A stretch of 64,000 nucleotides of DNA from Prevotellaceae bacterium KH2P17 (GCA_900199655.1 FZRE01000003.1:1-64000), one strand, 5' to 3'. Positions 34,313 to 43,883 are shown, counted from the first letter of the stretch. Program-made: numbers and translations. Notes: generated from the letters alone by a model not told the origin.

Positions 34313-34320
34313 CAAATTTA
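34313..34320 (-). promoter_or_regulatory. -7 box TAAATTTG for the small lipoprotein gene
   Basis: Minus-strand consensus -7 box 9 bases before the ATG at 34304, again implying a very short leader. No clear TTG partner. Confidence 0.5.
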
Positions 34321-34362
34321 ATAAAAAATCGGGTCATAAAGCGTTATCTGAGGTTAAATTTG

Positions 34363-34370
34363 TATCTTTG
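34363..34370 (+). promoter_or_regulatory. -7 box TATCTTTG for the CCA-enzyme gene
   Basis: Consensus -7 box 20 bases before the ATG at 34390; no clear TTG partner. Confidence 0.55.
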
Positions 34371-34389
34371 CACCCTAAAAGCATAACAG

Positions 34390-35826
34390 ATGAGACATCT
34401 CTCCAATGCCGATTTGGCACAACTACTTGATAAAGACATCTTCCATAAAATCTCTTTGGCAGCCGACAGTCTCCACCTTGAATGTTACGTGGTGGGCGGC
34501 TATGTGCGCGATTTGTTTCTCGAACGCCCGTCCAACGACATCGACGTTGTGGTCGTTGGAAGCGGCATCCAGGTAGCCGACGCGCTGAAGAAGCTGCTCG
34601 GCCGCAAGGCCCATATCTCCGTTTTTCGCAGCTTCGGCACTGCCCAGGTGAAGTACAAGGATACCGAGGTGGAGTTTGTGGGGGCCCGTAAGGAGAGCTA
34701 CGACCACGACTCACGCAAGCCGCACGTGGAAGACGGCACGCTGGAAGACGACCAGAACCGCCGCGACTTCACCATCAACGCCATGGCGGTGTGCCTCAAT
34801 GCCGACCGCTTTGGCGAACTCGTAGACCCTTTCGACGGCCTCTACGACTTGGAAGACGGCATTATCCGCACGCCGCTCGACCCCGACATCACTTTTTCCG
34901 ACGACCCTTTGCGCATGTTGCGGTGCGTAAGATTTGCCGCGCAGTTGAATTTTTTCATCGATGATGAGACCTTCGAAGCGCTCTCTCGCAATGCCTCGCG
35001 AATCGAGATTATCAGTGGCGAGCGAATAGCTGATGAACTGAACAAAATCATGATGACTCGCACGCCCAGCAAGGGCTTTGTAGATTTGCACCGCTGTGGG
35101 CTCCTTCAGCTGCTCATCCCCGAACTTTCAGCACTCGATATCGTGGAGACCAAGAACGGCCGGGCACATAAAAATAATTTCTACCACACGCTCGAAGTGC
35201 TCGACAACGTATGCCGCAGCACCGATAACCTGTGGCTGCGGTGGGCTGCCTTGCTGCATGACGTGGGCAAAACCCGTACCAAACGCTGGGAACCGGGCGT
35301 GGGCTGGACTTTCCACAACCACAACTACGTGGGCTGCAAGATGGTTCCGGAGATTTTCCGACGGCTCAAACAGCCCATGGATGGCAAGATGAAGTATGTC
35401 CAGAAGATGGTAGACCTGCACATGCGACCCATAGCAATAGCCGACGAGGAGGTGACCGACAGTGCCGTGCGCCGGCTGATGAACGACGCGGGCGACGATA
35501 TAGGCGACTTGATGACGCTCTGCGAGGCCGACATTACGAGCAAGAACCAGCAGCGCAAGCAGCGTTTCCTGGACAACTTCCGCGTGGTTCGCGAGAAACT
35601 GAAGGACCTGGAGGAGCGCGACTACAAGCGATTGTTGCAGCCATGTATCAACGGCAACGAGATTATGGAGCTGTTCCACCTCAAGCCCAGTCGCGAGGTG
35701 GGCGAGTTGAAAAAATGCCTCAAGGAGGCCGTACTCGACAACCGCGTGCCCAACGAGCGCGAACCGCTCATGCAGCTGCTCATGGAGCAGGCCCGCAAAA
35801 TGGGCCTGGAGCCGGCTGGCCGATAG
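34390..35826 (+). CDS. CCA tRNA nucleotidyltransferase with HD domain
   Basis: A 478-residue class II nucleotidyltransferase. The N-terminal head has YVVGGYVRDLFL and the catalytic NDIDVVVVG (Asp-x-Asp), then QNRRDFTINAMAV and the neck motif DPLRMLRCVRFAAQL. From about residue 250 there is an HD phosphohydrolase-type domain (ALLHDVGKTRTKR). It adds or repairs the 3' CCA of tRNAs, which fits the tRNA-Pro gene in this window lacking encoded CCA. Poly(A) polymerase is a close relative, but the HD-containing layout is usual for the CCA enzyme in this phylum. Monocistronic. Confidence 0.92.
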   Translation: MRHLSNADLAQLLDKDIFHKISLAADSLHLECYVVGGYVRDLFLERPSNDIDVVVVGSGIQVADALKKLLGRKAHISVFRSFGTAQVKYKDTEVEFVGARKESYDHDSRKPHVEDGTLEDDQNRRDFTINAMAVCLNADRFGELVDPFDGLYDLEDGIIRTPLDPDITFSDDPLRMLRCVRFAAQLNFFIDDETFEALSRNASRIEIISGERIADELNKIMMTRTPSKGFVDLHRCGLLQLLIPELSALDIVETKNGRAHKNNFYHTLEVLDNVCRSTDNLWLRWAALLHDVGKTRTKRWEPGVGWTFHNHNYVGCKMVPEIFRRLKQPMDGKMKYVQKMVDLHMRPIAIADEEVTDSAVRRLMNDAGDDIGDLMTLCEADITSKNQQRKQRFLDNFRVVREKLKDLEERDYKRLLQPCINGNEIMELFHLKPSREVGELKKCLKEAVLDNRVPNEREPLMQLLMEQARKMGLEPAGR

Positions 35827-36053
35827 CTTCTGTTGCTTCTCTTTTTCCTCTTTCTTCCTTTTAATAGCTTCTCCCGACTGTAGTGGTTGGGGGAGTAGGT
35901 CTTCTTGTATCTTCTTTTGCGTTACCTCTTATATAATATGTAAAGCAACGGTTAGCAATGAGCAGTCGCGCGCGTTGCTGCGTTTCTTTCCCTTGGACCG
36001 GCGAGAGTAGGGGATATGACACCTTCAGCAGTTCTGTTATAGGCTGCTAATTA
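35827..36053. other. Intergenic, nothing recognised
   Basis: Pyrimidine-rich stretch after the CCA-enzyme gene, with a loose CTCCC/GGGAG hairpin near 35871-35897 that might terminate transcription. No gene. Confidence 0.4.
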
Positions 36054-36196
36054 ATCATCCCCTCCTCCGCCTCCCCTTTCCAAGGGAAGGTTACCGGTTT
36101 GACTTGTTGCAATACTCTAACTGACTGTATTTTGCCATCAATAGCCGTGCAGCAATGTTTCCTCCCCTTGGAAAGGGGAGGTTAGGAGGGGATGAT
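36054..36196 (-). repeat. Solitary ~143-bp G/C-hairpin-ended element
   Basis: Same family as the array at 13802-14294 but inverted. Left end ATCATCCCCTCCTCCGCCTC and right end GAGGTTAGGAGGGGATGAT; each end folds on CCTCCCCTT and AAGGGGAGG. The interior on the minus strand shares GGCTATTG and CAAGTCAAACC with array copy 1. No coding content. Confidence 0.8.
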
Positions 36197-36294
36197 CTGT
36201 CAGCAGGTTTATGAAACGATAAGTACAAGGAGAGGGAAACTAAAGTTATTGAGTGGCGGAGAGCGCGATTTTATAGTCTTGGTGGTGCCGTTCG

Positions 36295-36366
36295 TGAACT
36301 TTCGACACTTGTCGCACGATCGTGCGACACCTGTCAAATAATCGTGCGACAAGTGTCGAAAGTTCA
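36295..36366 (+). repeat. 72-bp triple-dyad repeat, copy 3 (most symmetric)
   Basis: Arms TGAACTTT and AAAGTTCA enclose dyads CGACACTTGTCG, CGACACCTGTCA and CGACAAGTGTCG. Spacers are the perfect palindrome CACGATCGTG and the variant AATAATCGTG. Folded about its centre, nearly all positions pair, and the arms extend through TTCG/CGAA (36291-36370). The right flank CGAAGCTATGC sets the orientation. It lies between the CCA-enzyme gene and the efflux operon. Confidence 0.92.
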
Positions 36367-36606
36367 CGAAGCTATGCTTTGAGCCTTCAAATTCATTGTT
36401 CCGGCACCTCGGAATGCGCACGGCCGGAATGACGTTTCGGCCTGCATCGCGTAGTTGAAACGGTATTTGAAACCTCTCCCCCTTGCCAATCGGGAAGCAG
36501 GCCGAAAATGATATAAATGCCGTTCCTTCCTACCTGTTTTTAGGTATGTGCATCTAATAATTGTTAAAAACAAGCTCCCGTGCGTTCGCTATTATCAGAT
36601 AATTTG
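36367..36606. other. Intergenic upstream of the efflux operon
   Basis: No gene. It begins with the outer arm of repeat copy 3 and ends at the efflux promoter. No operator-like dyad stands out. Confidence 0.4.
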
Positions 36607-36614
36607 TAATTTTG
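36607..36614 (+). promoter_or_regulatory. -7 box TAATTTTG of the efflux operon
   Basis: Consensus -7 box about 95 bases before the adaptor ATG at 36709, giving a leader near 88 bases. No TTG at the usual distance. Confidence 0.5.
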
Positions 36615-36708
36615 TGGCTTGAAAACTGTTTGAAGCATTTGAGTTTTTATATTGATATCATTTAAGGATGACGAAATTCGTAAACATTAATATTAAATAA
36701 GTATAGGT

Positions 36709-37905
36709 ATGAAAAGTAAGAGTTATTTGTTCGTGGCGGCCCTTTCTGCATTGCTTGTCGCTTGCGGAGGCAACGACCAGATGAAGATGGGTGACAACGA
36801 GTTTGCCGTTCGTACGGTGAGTTCCGCCAGTACTGCATTGCAGACAACCTATCCTGCTACCATCAAGGGCATTCAGGATGTGGAGGTGCGCCCCAAGGTG
36901 TCGGGATTCATCACCAAAGTGTATGTACACGAGGGCCAGACGGTAAGCGCCGGCCAGGTGTTGTTTACTATTGACAGCGAGACCTACCGTGCATCAGTGC
37001 GCCAGGCCCAGGCCGCCCTCAACACTGCTCGGGTGCAGATGAACACTGCCCGGATGACTTACGAGAACAATAAGAAACTTTTTGAGAAGAACGTCATAGG
37101 CCAGTACGAGCTCAGTACGGCCCAGAACTCCTACGCCTCGGCACAGGCAGCTGTGTCGCAGGCACGGGCAGCGCTGGCTTCGGCTAACGAGACGCTGAGC
37201 TGGTGCACCGTCAAGAGCCCGGCATCGGGCGTGGTAGGCAGTCTGCCTTTCAAGGAGGGCGCACTGGTGAGCGCATCGAGCATGGAGCCGCTCACCACCG
37301 TTTCAAATATCAGTACAGTGGAGGCGTTCTTCTCCATGTCAGAGAGCGAGATACTGGAGCTTACCAAATCGGCCGGTAACGTGAGCTCCGCTATCAACTC
37401 CATTCCCGCAGTAAAGCTGCAGCTGGCCGACGGCACGGTGTACAACCATCCCGGAAAGGTAGTCAAGATGAGCGGCGTGATAGATGCAGCCACCGGCTCC
37501 GTGTCGCTCATAGCCCATTTTGCTAACCCCGAGAAGCTGCTCAAGAGCGGCGGCGCAGGGCAGATTATCATCCCCAGAGCCAACAACAACGCCATCCTGG
37601 TACCGCAGGAGGCAACCTCGGAGGTGCAGGATAAGATTTTCGTTTACGTGGTGGGCAAGGACAACAAGGTGAAATATACCGAGATAACCGTGAACCCGCA
37701 GAACGACGGAAAGAACTACATCGTGACCAGCGGACTGAAAGTTGGCGACCGATATGTGAGCAAGGGCATTACCAAACTTACCGACGGCATGGAAATAAAG
37801 CCCATAACGGAGGCGCAGTACCAGCAGAAGATAGACAACGCTGCCAAGCTCTCCGAGCAGCAAGGCACCGCCAAGGGATTCATAGATGCAATGAAGAGCA
37901 AATAA
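36709..37905 (+). CDS. RND efflux periplasmic adaptor (AcrA/MexA family)
   Basis: A 398-residue membrane fusion protein with a lipoprotein signal (LLVACGGND, Cys16). In order come the barrel-sandwich half-motif VEVRPKVSGFITKVYVHEGQ, an alpha-hairpin (about 100-175, RQAQAALNTARVQMNTARMT), the second lipoyl half (VKSPASGVVGSLPFKEGALV) and the beta-barrel and membrane-proximal domains. It links the RND pump to the TolC-like channel. It is first of three genes that together form a complete drug or solute efflux system. The substrate is unknown. Confidence 0.95.
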   Translation: MKSKSYLFVAALSALLVACGGNDQMKMGDNEFAVRTVSSASTALQTTYPATIKGIQDVEVRPKVSGFITKVYVHEGQTVSAGQVLFTIDSETYRASVRQAQAALNTARVQMNTARMTYENNKKLFEKNVIGQYELSTAQNSYASAQAAVSQARAALASANETLSWCTVKSPASGVVGSLPFKEGALVSASSMEPLTTVSNISTVEAFFSMSESEILELTKSAGNVSSAINSIPAVKLQLADGTVYNHPGKVVKMSGVIDAATGSVSLIAHFANPEKLLKSGGAGQIIIPRANNNAILVPQEATSEVQDKIFVYVVGKDNKVKYTEITVNPQNDGKNYIVTSGLKVGDRYVSKGITKLTDGMEIKPITEAQYQQKIDNAAKLSEQQGTAKGFIDAMKSK

Positions 37906-37998
37906 GGATGCGGCATCAAGGTGCCCGGAAACGGCCTTCGGGCTGTTTGACGGGCACAGCGAATGATGCCGGCTACCAGGATACATAAAACCAGAAAT

Positions 37999-40900
37999 AT
38001 GTCATTTACAAACTTTATCAAACGTCCGGTACTCTCGACGGTGGTGTCCATCTTCTTCGTCCTGCTGGGTACAATCGGACTGATATCACTGCCTATCGAG
38101 CAGTACCCGGATATCGCGCCGCCTACTATCGTGGTTTTCACCTCCTATCAGGGCGCTGATGCCAACACGGTGTTGAACTCCGTCATCACTCCTCTTGAGG
38201 AGAGCATCAACGGAGTGGAGAATATGACCTACATGACCTCGCAGGCTACCAACGACGGTTCGGCCTCCATTACGGTCTACTTTAAGCAAGGTTCCGATGC
38301 CGACATGGCTGCCGTGAACGTGCAGAACCGCGTTTCGCAGGCCCAGGCACTGCTGCCGGCCGAAGTAACTCGTGTGGGCGTAACGGTGATGAAGCGCCAG
38401 ACGTCGAACGTTATCATGTACTCGCTTACGACCGAGGACGGCCGTTACAACAACGAGTTTGTGACCAACTACAACAATATCAACATTGTACCGCTGCTCA
38501 AGCGTATCAACGGCGTGGGCGACGTGCAGAGCCCGTCTACCGCCAGCTACTCCATGCGCATCTGGCTCAAGCCCGACAAGATGAAGCAGTACGGCCTCGT
38601 GCCTACCGACATCAGCGGAGCGCTGGCCGAGCAGAACATAGAGGCTGCGCCGGGTAAGTTCGGCGAGCAGAGCGACATGGCCTATGAGTACGTGCTGCGT
38701 TATAAAGGCAGGCTCAAGACTGCAACGGAGTACGAGAACATTATACTGACAAGTTCCACCACGGGGCAGACCCTCAAGCTGAAGGATGTGGCCAAGGTAG
38801 AGCTCGGTGTGCTGCAGTACAACGTGAACCTGATTAACAACGGCCAGCCTGCCGTAATGGGTATGGTGCAGCAGATAGCCGGCTCAAACGCCACGCAGAT
38901 TGCCACCGACGTGAAGGCAGCCCTGAAGGAAGCGTCAAAGAACTTCCCGCCTGGACTGGAATATACCATCGAGCAGGATACTACCGAGTTCCTCTTCGCC
39001 TCTATCGAAGAAGTAGTAATGACGCTGTTCATCACCCTGCTGCTGGTGTTCATTGTGGTTTACATCTTCCTGCAGGACTTCCGCAGCACGCTCATTCCTA
39101 TGATTGCCGTGCCAGTAGCTTTGATAGGTACGTTCTTCTTCTTGTGGGTATTCGGCTTCTCCATCAACTTGCTCACGCTTTCGGCATTGCTGCTGGCCAT
39201 CGCCATTGTAGTAGATGACGCCATCGTGGTGGTTGAGGCCGTGCACGCCAAGCTCGACCAGGGCTACCAGAGCTCGCTTACGGCATCTATCGATGCCATG
39301 AACGAAATCAGTTCCGCTATCATTTCCATTACGCTGGTGATGTCGGCCGTGTTCGTGCCGGTATCGTTCATCGGCGGTACTTCGGGTACTTTCTACCGTG
39401 AGTTCGGTGTAACGATGGCCGTGTCTATCGTTATCTCGGCCATCAACGCCTTGACCTTGTCGCCTGCCCTCTGTGCTATCTTCCTGAAACCGCACAAAGA
39501 GGAGGAGACCGAAAAGAACAAGACGTTCATCGGCCGCTTCCATGAGAACTTCAACAAGGTATTCGAGAAGACGACCACTAAATATAAGAAAGGTGTAGAA
39601 CACGTTATCAACCACCGCATCATCACCGCTGCCATCGTGGCCGTAGGCATCATCGCGCTGGTTATAACCATGGGAACAACCAAGACCGGACTGGTTCCCG
39701 ACGAGGATACCGGTACGCTCTTTGTAACCATCTCGGCCGCTCCCGGTACCAGCCAGGCACGTACGTCGGAAATAGTGAAGGAGGTTGACAGGATGCTTGC
39801 AGGCAACCCGGCCATTCAACGGCGTGAGGCTGTGATGGGTTATAACTTCATCGCCGGCCAGGGTTCTGACCAGGCAACCTTCATTATCAAGCTAAAGCCG
39901 TTCGAGGAGCGCGGAGGCGGTTTCTTTACCCGCATCAAGAACGCCATCACCGAGGCCGACCCTATGGCCCTGTTCGTGAACCCCAAGGAGGCAAACTCCG
40001 TGCTGGGCATGATTTACAAGCAAACAGCAAGCATCAAGGACGCACAGATTCTGGCCTTTGGTCCGCCAATGATACCGGGCTTCTCGGCACAGAGCGGTCT
40101 GACGCTCTCGCTGCAGGACAAGACTGGTGGCGACCTGAACAAATTCTTCCAGGTAACACAAAGCTTCCTGAAGGAACTCAACAAGCGTGAAGAAGTGCAG
40201 ACCGCCATGACTTCCTACAACCCAAGTTACCCGCAGTATATGGTCGACGTGGATGTTTCCAAGACCAAGCAGGCCGGCATCTCGCCGTCAACTGTACTGG
40301 CAACGCTGCAGGGCTACTACGGCGGACTGTACGCTTCGAACTTCAATGCCTATGGTAAGCTCTTCCGTGTGATGATACAAGGCGACGTGGCCAGCCGCAT
40401 GCGCCCCGACGGATTGAGCAATATCTATGTGCGTACGGCATCGGGACAGATGTCTCCTGTAAGTGAGTTCGTGAGCTTGCGGCGTGTATATGGCCCGTCA
40501 AACGTGACACGTTTCAACCTCTTTACTTCCATCAGCGTGAGCGTTACGCCTGCAACGGGCGTCTCGTCCGGCCAGGCCATGGAAGCTGTCAAGGAAGTTG
40601 CAGCCCAGTCGTTGCCCGATGGCTACGGCTACGAGTATTCAGGTTTGAGCCGTTCAGAGGCCGAGAGCAGCAACTCAACGGCACTTATATTCGTGCTGTG
40701 TCTGGTCTTCGTGTACCTGATACTGTCGGCCCAGTACGAGAGTTATATCCTCCCGCTGGCTGTAATACTCTCAATACCGTTCGGACTTGCCGGCGCTTTC
40801 ATCTTTACTCAGCTGTTCGGCCATTCCAATGACATCTACATGCAGATTTCGCTCATTATGCTTATCGGTCTGCTTGCCAAGAACGCCATCCTTATTGTGC

Positions 40901-41286
40901 AGTTCGCACTGGAGCGCAGGCAAACAGGTATGGCCATCCGCTATTCAGCCATCTTGGGAGCAGGCGCCCGTCTGCGTCCTATTCTGATGACTTCTCTGGC
41001 CATGATTATCGGTCTGTTGCCGCTGATGTTCGCATCCGGCGTAGGCAAGAACGGTAACCAGACCCTCGGCGCAGCCGCAGTAGGCGGTATGCTCATCGGT
41101 ACTTTGTGCCAGATATTTGTGGTTCCGGCCCTGTTCGCCGTCTTCCAGTGGCTGCAGGAGCGCATCAAGCCCATCGTATTCGAGGACGAAGTAAACGAAG
41201 AGGCGGCCATAGAGCTCCAGCAGTATGCACACACCAAGAAGCCATCTACTTACGTAAATCAATTCGACGAAGATGAAAATAAATAA
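37999..41286 (+). CDS. RND efflux permease (AcrB/MexB, HAE1 family)
   Basis: A 1095-residue proton-driven inner-membrane pump with the usual duplicated layout: 12 transmembrane helices and two large periplasmic loops. The start MSFTNFIKRPVLSTVVSIFF and the line SLPIEQYPDIAPPTIVV are characteristic. The proton-relay pair is in helix 4 (AIAIVVDDAIVVVEAV, Asp-Asp), and the second half has GLLAKNAILIVQFAL. The ATG at 37999 is chosen; the 12-codon upstream extension is unlike the family. It overlaps the channel gene by 14 bases. Confidence 0.96.
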   Translation: MSFTNFIKRPVLSTVVSIFFVLLGTIGLISLPIEQYPDIAPPTIVVFTSYQGADANTVLNSVITPLEESINGVENMTYMTSQATNDGSASITVYFKQGSDADMAAVNVQNRVSQAQALLPAEVTRVGVTVMKRQTSNVIMYSLTTEDGRYNNEFVTNYNNINIVPLLKRINGVGDVQSPSTASYSMRIWLKPDKMKQYGLVPTDISGALAEQNIEAAPGKFGEQSDMAYEYVLRYKGRLKTATEYENIILTSSTTGQTLKLKDVAKVELGVLQYNVNLINNGQPAVMGMVQQIAGSNATQIATDVKAALKEASKNFPPGLEYTIEQDTTEFLFASIEEVVMTLFITLLLVFIVVYIFLQDFRSTLIPMIAVPVALIGTFFFLWVFGFSINLLTLSALLLAIAIVVDDAIVVVEAVHAKLDQGYQSSLTASIDAMNEISSAIISITLVMSAVFVPVSFIGGTSGTFYREFGVTMAVSIVISAINALTLSPALCAIFLKPHKEEETEKNKTFIGRFHENFNKVFEKTTTKYKKGVEHVINHRIITAAIVAVGIIALVITMGTTKTGLVPDEDTGTLFVTISAAPGTSQARTSEIVKEVDRMLAGNPAIQRREAVMGYNFIAGQGSDQATFIIKLKPFEERGGGFFTRIKNAITEADPMALFVNPKEANSVLGMIYKQTASIKDAQILAFGPPMIPGFSAQSGLTLSLQDKTGGDLNKFFQVTQSFLKELNKREEVQTAMTSYNPSYPQYMVDVDVSKTKQAGISPSTVLATLQGYYGGLYASNFNAYGKLFRVMIQGDVASRMRPDGLSNIYVRTASGQMSPVSEFVSLRRVYGPSNVTRFNLFTSISVSVTPATGVSSGQAMEAVKEVAAQSLPDGYGYEYSGLSRSEAESSNSTALIFVLCLVFVYLILSAQYESYILPLAVILSIPFGLAGAFIFTQLFGHSNDIYMQISLIMLIGLLAKNAILIVQFALERRQTGMAIRYSAILGAGARLRPILMTSLAMIIGLLPLMFASGVGKNGNQTLGAAAVGGMLIGTLCQIFVVPALFAVFQWLQERIKPIVFEDEVNEEAAIELQQYAHTKKPSTYVNQFDEDENK

Positions 41287-42667
41287 ATCAATCCTGTTCC
41301 TGGGCCTTGCAGCGACGGTGTTCACCAGCTGCAAGAGCCTGTACGGAAAGTACGAACGCCCTGCTGTGAACACGGCGGGACTGGTGCGCGACTCGGCCTC
41401 TGTTACCGATACGCTTGCCGTTACCGATACTACGAGCTTTGCGAACATACCCTGGCGCAGCGTGTTTACCGACCCGCAGCTGCAGCAAATCATACAGAAA
41501 GGGCTCGACAACAATAAAGATTTGCTCAACGCAGCGCTCAACGTGAAGATGGCCGAAGCCCAGCTCAAGGCCGCCAAGCTCTCGTTCCTGCCCTCGTTTA
41601 CCTTCACTCCGCAGGGCACCATCGCCTCTTGGGACGGCAACAAGGCCACCAAGACCTACAGCCTGCCCATCAACGCGAGCTGGAGTGTTGACCTCTTCGG
41701 CAACCTGTTGAGCCAGAAGCGTGCCGCGCAGATGGCCCTGCTGCAGAGCAAAGACTACCAGGTGGCCGTACAGACCAATGTAGTAGCCAACGTGGCCAAC
41801 CTCTACTACACGCTCCTGATGCTCGACAAGCAGCTGGAACTGGTAACTGACATGGAGAAACTGACCAAGGACACCTGGGACATCATGAAGCTGCAGAAGG
41901 ATGCAGTCATCGGAGTACGCTCCACGGCCGTGCAGGGCGCCGAGTCAAACTACTACTCGGTACTCACCCAGAAGACCGACATCAAGCGCCAGATACGCGA
42001 AAGCGAGAACGCGCTCAGCCTGCTCGTTGGACAGCAGGCACAGACCATAGCCCGCGGCAGGATAGAAGACCAGAACCTGCCCACCAGCTTCTCCACCGGC
42101 GTAGGCCTCCAGCTGCTCAAGAACCGGGCCGACGTGCACGCTGCCGAGATGGCTCTTGCCGAGTGCTTCTACGGTGTCGAGACGGCTCGCAGCCGCTTCT
42201 ATCCCTCCATCACCATCAGTGGCAGCGGCGCTTTCACCAACAGTGGCGGCGGCATGATTACCAATCCGGGCAAGTGGTTGCTCAGTGCAGTGGGCGCGCT
42301 CACGCAGCCCATCTTCATGCGGGGGCAGCTCATAGCCGGCCTGCGCGTAGCCGAAGCCCAGTATCAGCAGGCTTACAACACGTGGCAGAACACCATTCTG
42401 TCGGCCGGAAACGAAGTGAGCAACGCCCTCGTGCTGTACAACTCCTCGGCCGAGAAGAGTGCCATAGAGGCCAAGCAGATAGAAGTGCTCAGGCAGAACG
42501 TGGAGGACACCAAGCTCCTCATGGCCAGTGCAGGCAGCACCTACCTTGAAGTAATCACGGCGCAGAGCAGCCTGCTGAACACAGAACTGTCCAAGGTGGC
42601 CGACGACTTCAGCAAGATGCAGGCCGTGGTCAACCTGTATTATGCCCTCGGAGGCGGTGCAAAGTAG
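41273..42667 (+). CDS. TolC/OprM-family outer membrane efflux lipoprotein
   Basis: A 464-residue protein with a lipoprotein signal (LAATVFTSCKS, Cys20). Two OEP repeats follow, with the family segments FANIPWRSVFTDPQLQQII and LLNAALNVKMAEAQLKAAK. It forms the trimeric outer-membrane channel of the tripartite efflux system. It overlaps the pump gene by 14 bases and is followed by lpxA after 23 bases. Confidence 0.94.
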   Translation: MKINKSILFLGLAATVFTSCKSLYGKYERPAVNTAGLVRDSASVTDTLAVTDTTSFANIPWRSVFTDPQLQQIIQKGLDNNKDLLNAALNVKMAEAQLKAAKLSFLPSFTFTPQGTIASWDGNKATKTYSLPINASWSVDLFGNLLSQKRAAQMALLQSKDYQVAVQTNVVANVANLYYTLLMLDKQLELVTDMEKLTKDTWDIMKLQKDAVIGVRSTAVQGAESNYYSVLTQKTDIKRQIRESENALSLLVGQQAQTIARGRIEDQNLPTSFSTGVGLQLLKNRADVHAAEMALAECFYGVETARSRFYPSITISGSGAFTNSGGGMITNPGKWLLSAVGALTQPIFMRGQLIAGLRVAEAQYQQAYNTWQNTILSAGNEVSNALVLYNSSAEKSAIEAKQIEVLRQNVEDTKLLMASAGSTYLEVITAQSSLLNTELSKVADDFSKMQAVVNLYYALGGGAK

Positions 42668-42690
42668 TGTTGAACTTAAACAATAGAATT

Positions 42691-43473
42691 ATGGCAAGCC
42701 AAATAAGTGACAAGGCAGTGGTATCTCCTAACGCCAAGATAGGCAACAACTGCAAGATATTCCCCTTCGTGTATATCGAAGACGAGGTAGAGATAGGCGA
42801 CAACTGCATCATCTTTCCCTTCGTGAGCATCCTCAACGGAACCCGCATGGGCAGCGATAACAAGGTGCACCAGGGCACCGTTCTCGGCGCTCTTCCGCAG
42901 GACTTCAACTTTACGGGCGAAAAGTCGGAGCTCGTCATCGGCAACAACAACATCATTCGTGAGAACGTGGTGGTGAACCGCGCCACGCATGCAGGCGGGC
43001 AGACCGTTATCGGCAACGACAACTTCCTGATGGAGGGAGTCCACATCTCGCACGATACAAAGGTGGGCGACAACTGCGTTTTCGGCTACGGAACAAAGAT
43101 AGCAGGCGACTGCGAGATAGGCCACGGCGTCATCTTCAGTTCCTCCGTCATCGAGAATGCCAAGACCCGGGTGGGCAAAGGCGCAATGATACAGGCCGGA
43201 ACAACCTTCTCCAAGGATGTTCCTCCATACATTGTAGCCGGTGGAAAGCCCGTGGCCTACGCCGGTCCTAACAACACCATTATGACCACTATGGGTATAG
43301 AGGACAAGGTGCAGAAGCACGTTGCCAACGCCTACAGGCTGGTGTTCCACGGCCAGAACAGTGTTTTCGACGCCGTGCTGCAAATCAACGCCCAGGTGCC
43401 CGACAGTCCTGAAATTCGCGAAATAGTGAATTTCATCAAAGCAACCAAACTTGGAATTATCAGTAAAATGTAA
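42691..43473 (+). CDS. lpxA: Acyl-ACP--UDP-N-acetylglucosamine O-acyltransferase
   Basis: LpxA transfers a hydroxyacyl chain from ACP to UDP-GlcNAc, the first step of lipid A synthesis. The 260-residue protein is a left-handed beta helix of hexapeptide repeats (ISDKAVVSPNAKIGNNCKIF, then VEIGDNCIIFPFVSI). It has the catalytic-His region (HDTKVGDNCVFGYGTKIAGD) and a helical C-terminal domain (KVQKHVANAYRLVF). The ATG at 42691 matches the family start. It lies close behind the efflux operon and may share its transcript. Confidence 0.95.
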   Translation: MASQISDKAVVSPNAKIGNNCKIFPFVYIEDEVEIGDNCIIFPFVSILNGTRMGSDNKVHQGTVLGALPQDFNFTGEKSELVIGNNNIIRENVVVNRATHAGGQTVIGNDNFLMEGVHISHDTKVGDNCVFGYGTKIAGDCEIGHGVIFSSSVIENAKTRVGKGAMIQAGTTFSKDVPPYIVAGGKPVAYAGPNNTIMTTMGIEDKVQKHVANAYRLVFHGQNSVFDAVLQINAQVPDSPEIREIVNFIKATKLGIISKM

Positions 43474-43502
43474 TTCATACCTATACATTTTTACTTGTAC
43501 GA

Positions 43503-43538
43503 AGACAGGCTGGCCGAGAGGTCAGCCTGTCTTTTTGT
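43503..43538 (+). terminator. Terminator after lpxA
   Basis: AGACAGGCTG (43503-43512) pairs perfectly with CAGCCTGTCT (43523-43532), followed by TTTT. Confidence 0.9.
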
Positions 43539-43610
43539 TTTCCGCCGGGCCGGCGGGAGCCCGGACGGCTTCCCGGAAGCCATCACCCAACACCCCACAC
43601 CCCACCTTCG

Positions 43611-43682
43611 GGAACTTTTGACAGGTGTCGCACAATCGTGCGACAAGTGTCGAATTCATGTGCGACACTTGTCGAAAGTTCC
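43611..43682 (-). repeat. 72-bp triple-dyad repeat, copy 4
   Basis: Arms GGAACTTT and AAAGTTCC enclose dyads TGACAGGTGTCG, CGACAAGTGTCG and CGACACTTGTCG. Spacers are CACAATCGTG and the variant AATTCATGTG, here in the second position (first in copy 2). The left flank CTTCG and right flank TGCTTG are the reverse of the flanks of copies 1 and 6, so the copy is inverted. It lies between the lpxA terminator and the GH36 promoter. Confidence 0.9.
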
Positions 43683-43826
43683 TGCTTGTGCCTTTCAACA
43701 CCTTTTTGCCGCAACTTTTGCAACCCGAGAGCATGCCGGCCGGCATCGTTCTGCACAGTTTGCGCAGAGGCTTTGATACGTTTCTGCCCTTTCATGATAC
43801 AATTTTACACAATTAGCTGCTGCGAG

Positions 43827-43857
43827 TTGCGCGAACTGATAATTTTTTGTAGCTTTG
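43827..43857 (+). promoter_or_regulatory. GH36-GH31 operon promoter
   Basis: TTG at 43827-43829 and TAGCTTTG at 43850-43857 are 20 bases apart. The ATG is at 43884. Confidence 0.75.
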
Positions 43858-43883
43858 CAAGTAAATCCAACTACCACCTTGAA

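Noticed and set aside
43638-43883. N-terminal extension of the GH36 gene through repeat copy 4
   Set aside because: The signal peptide and a well-spaced promoter place the start at 43884.
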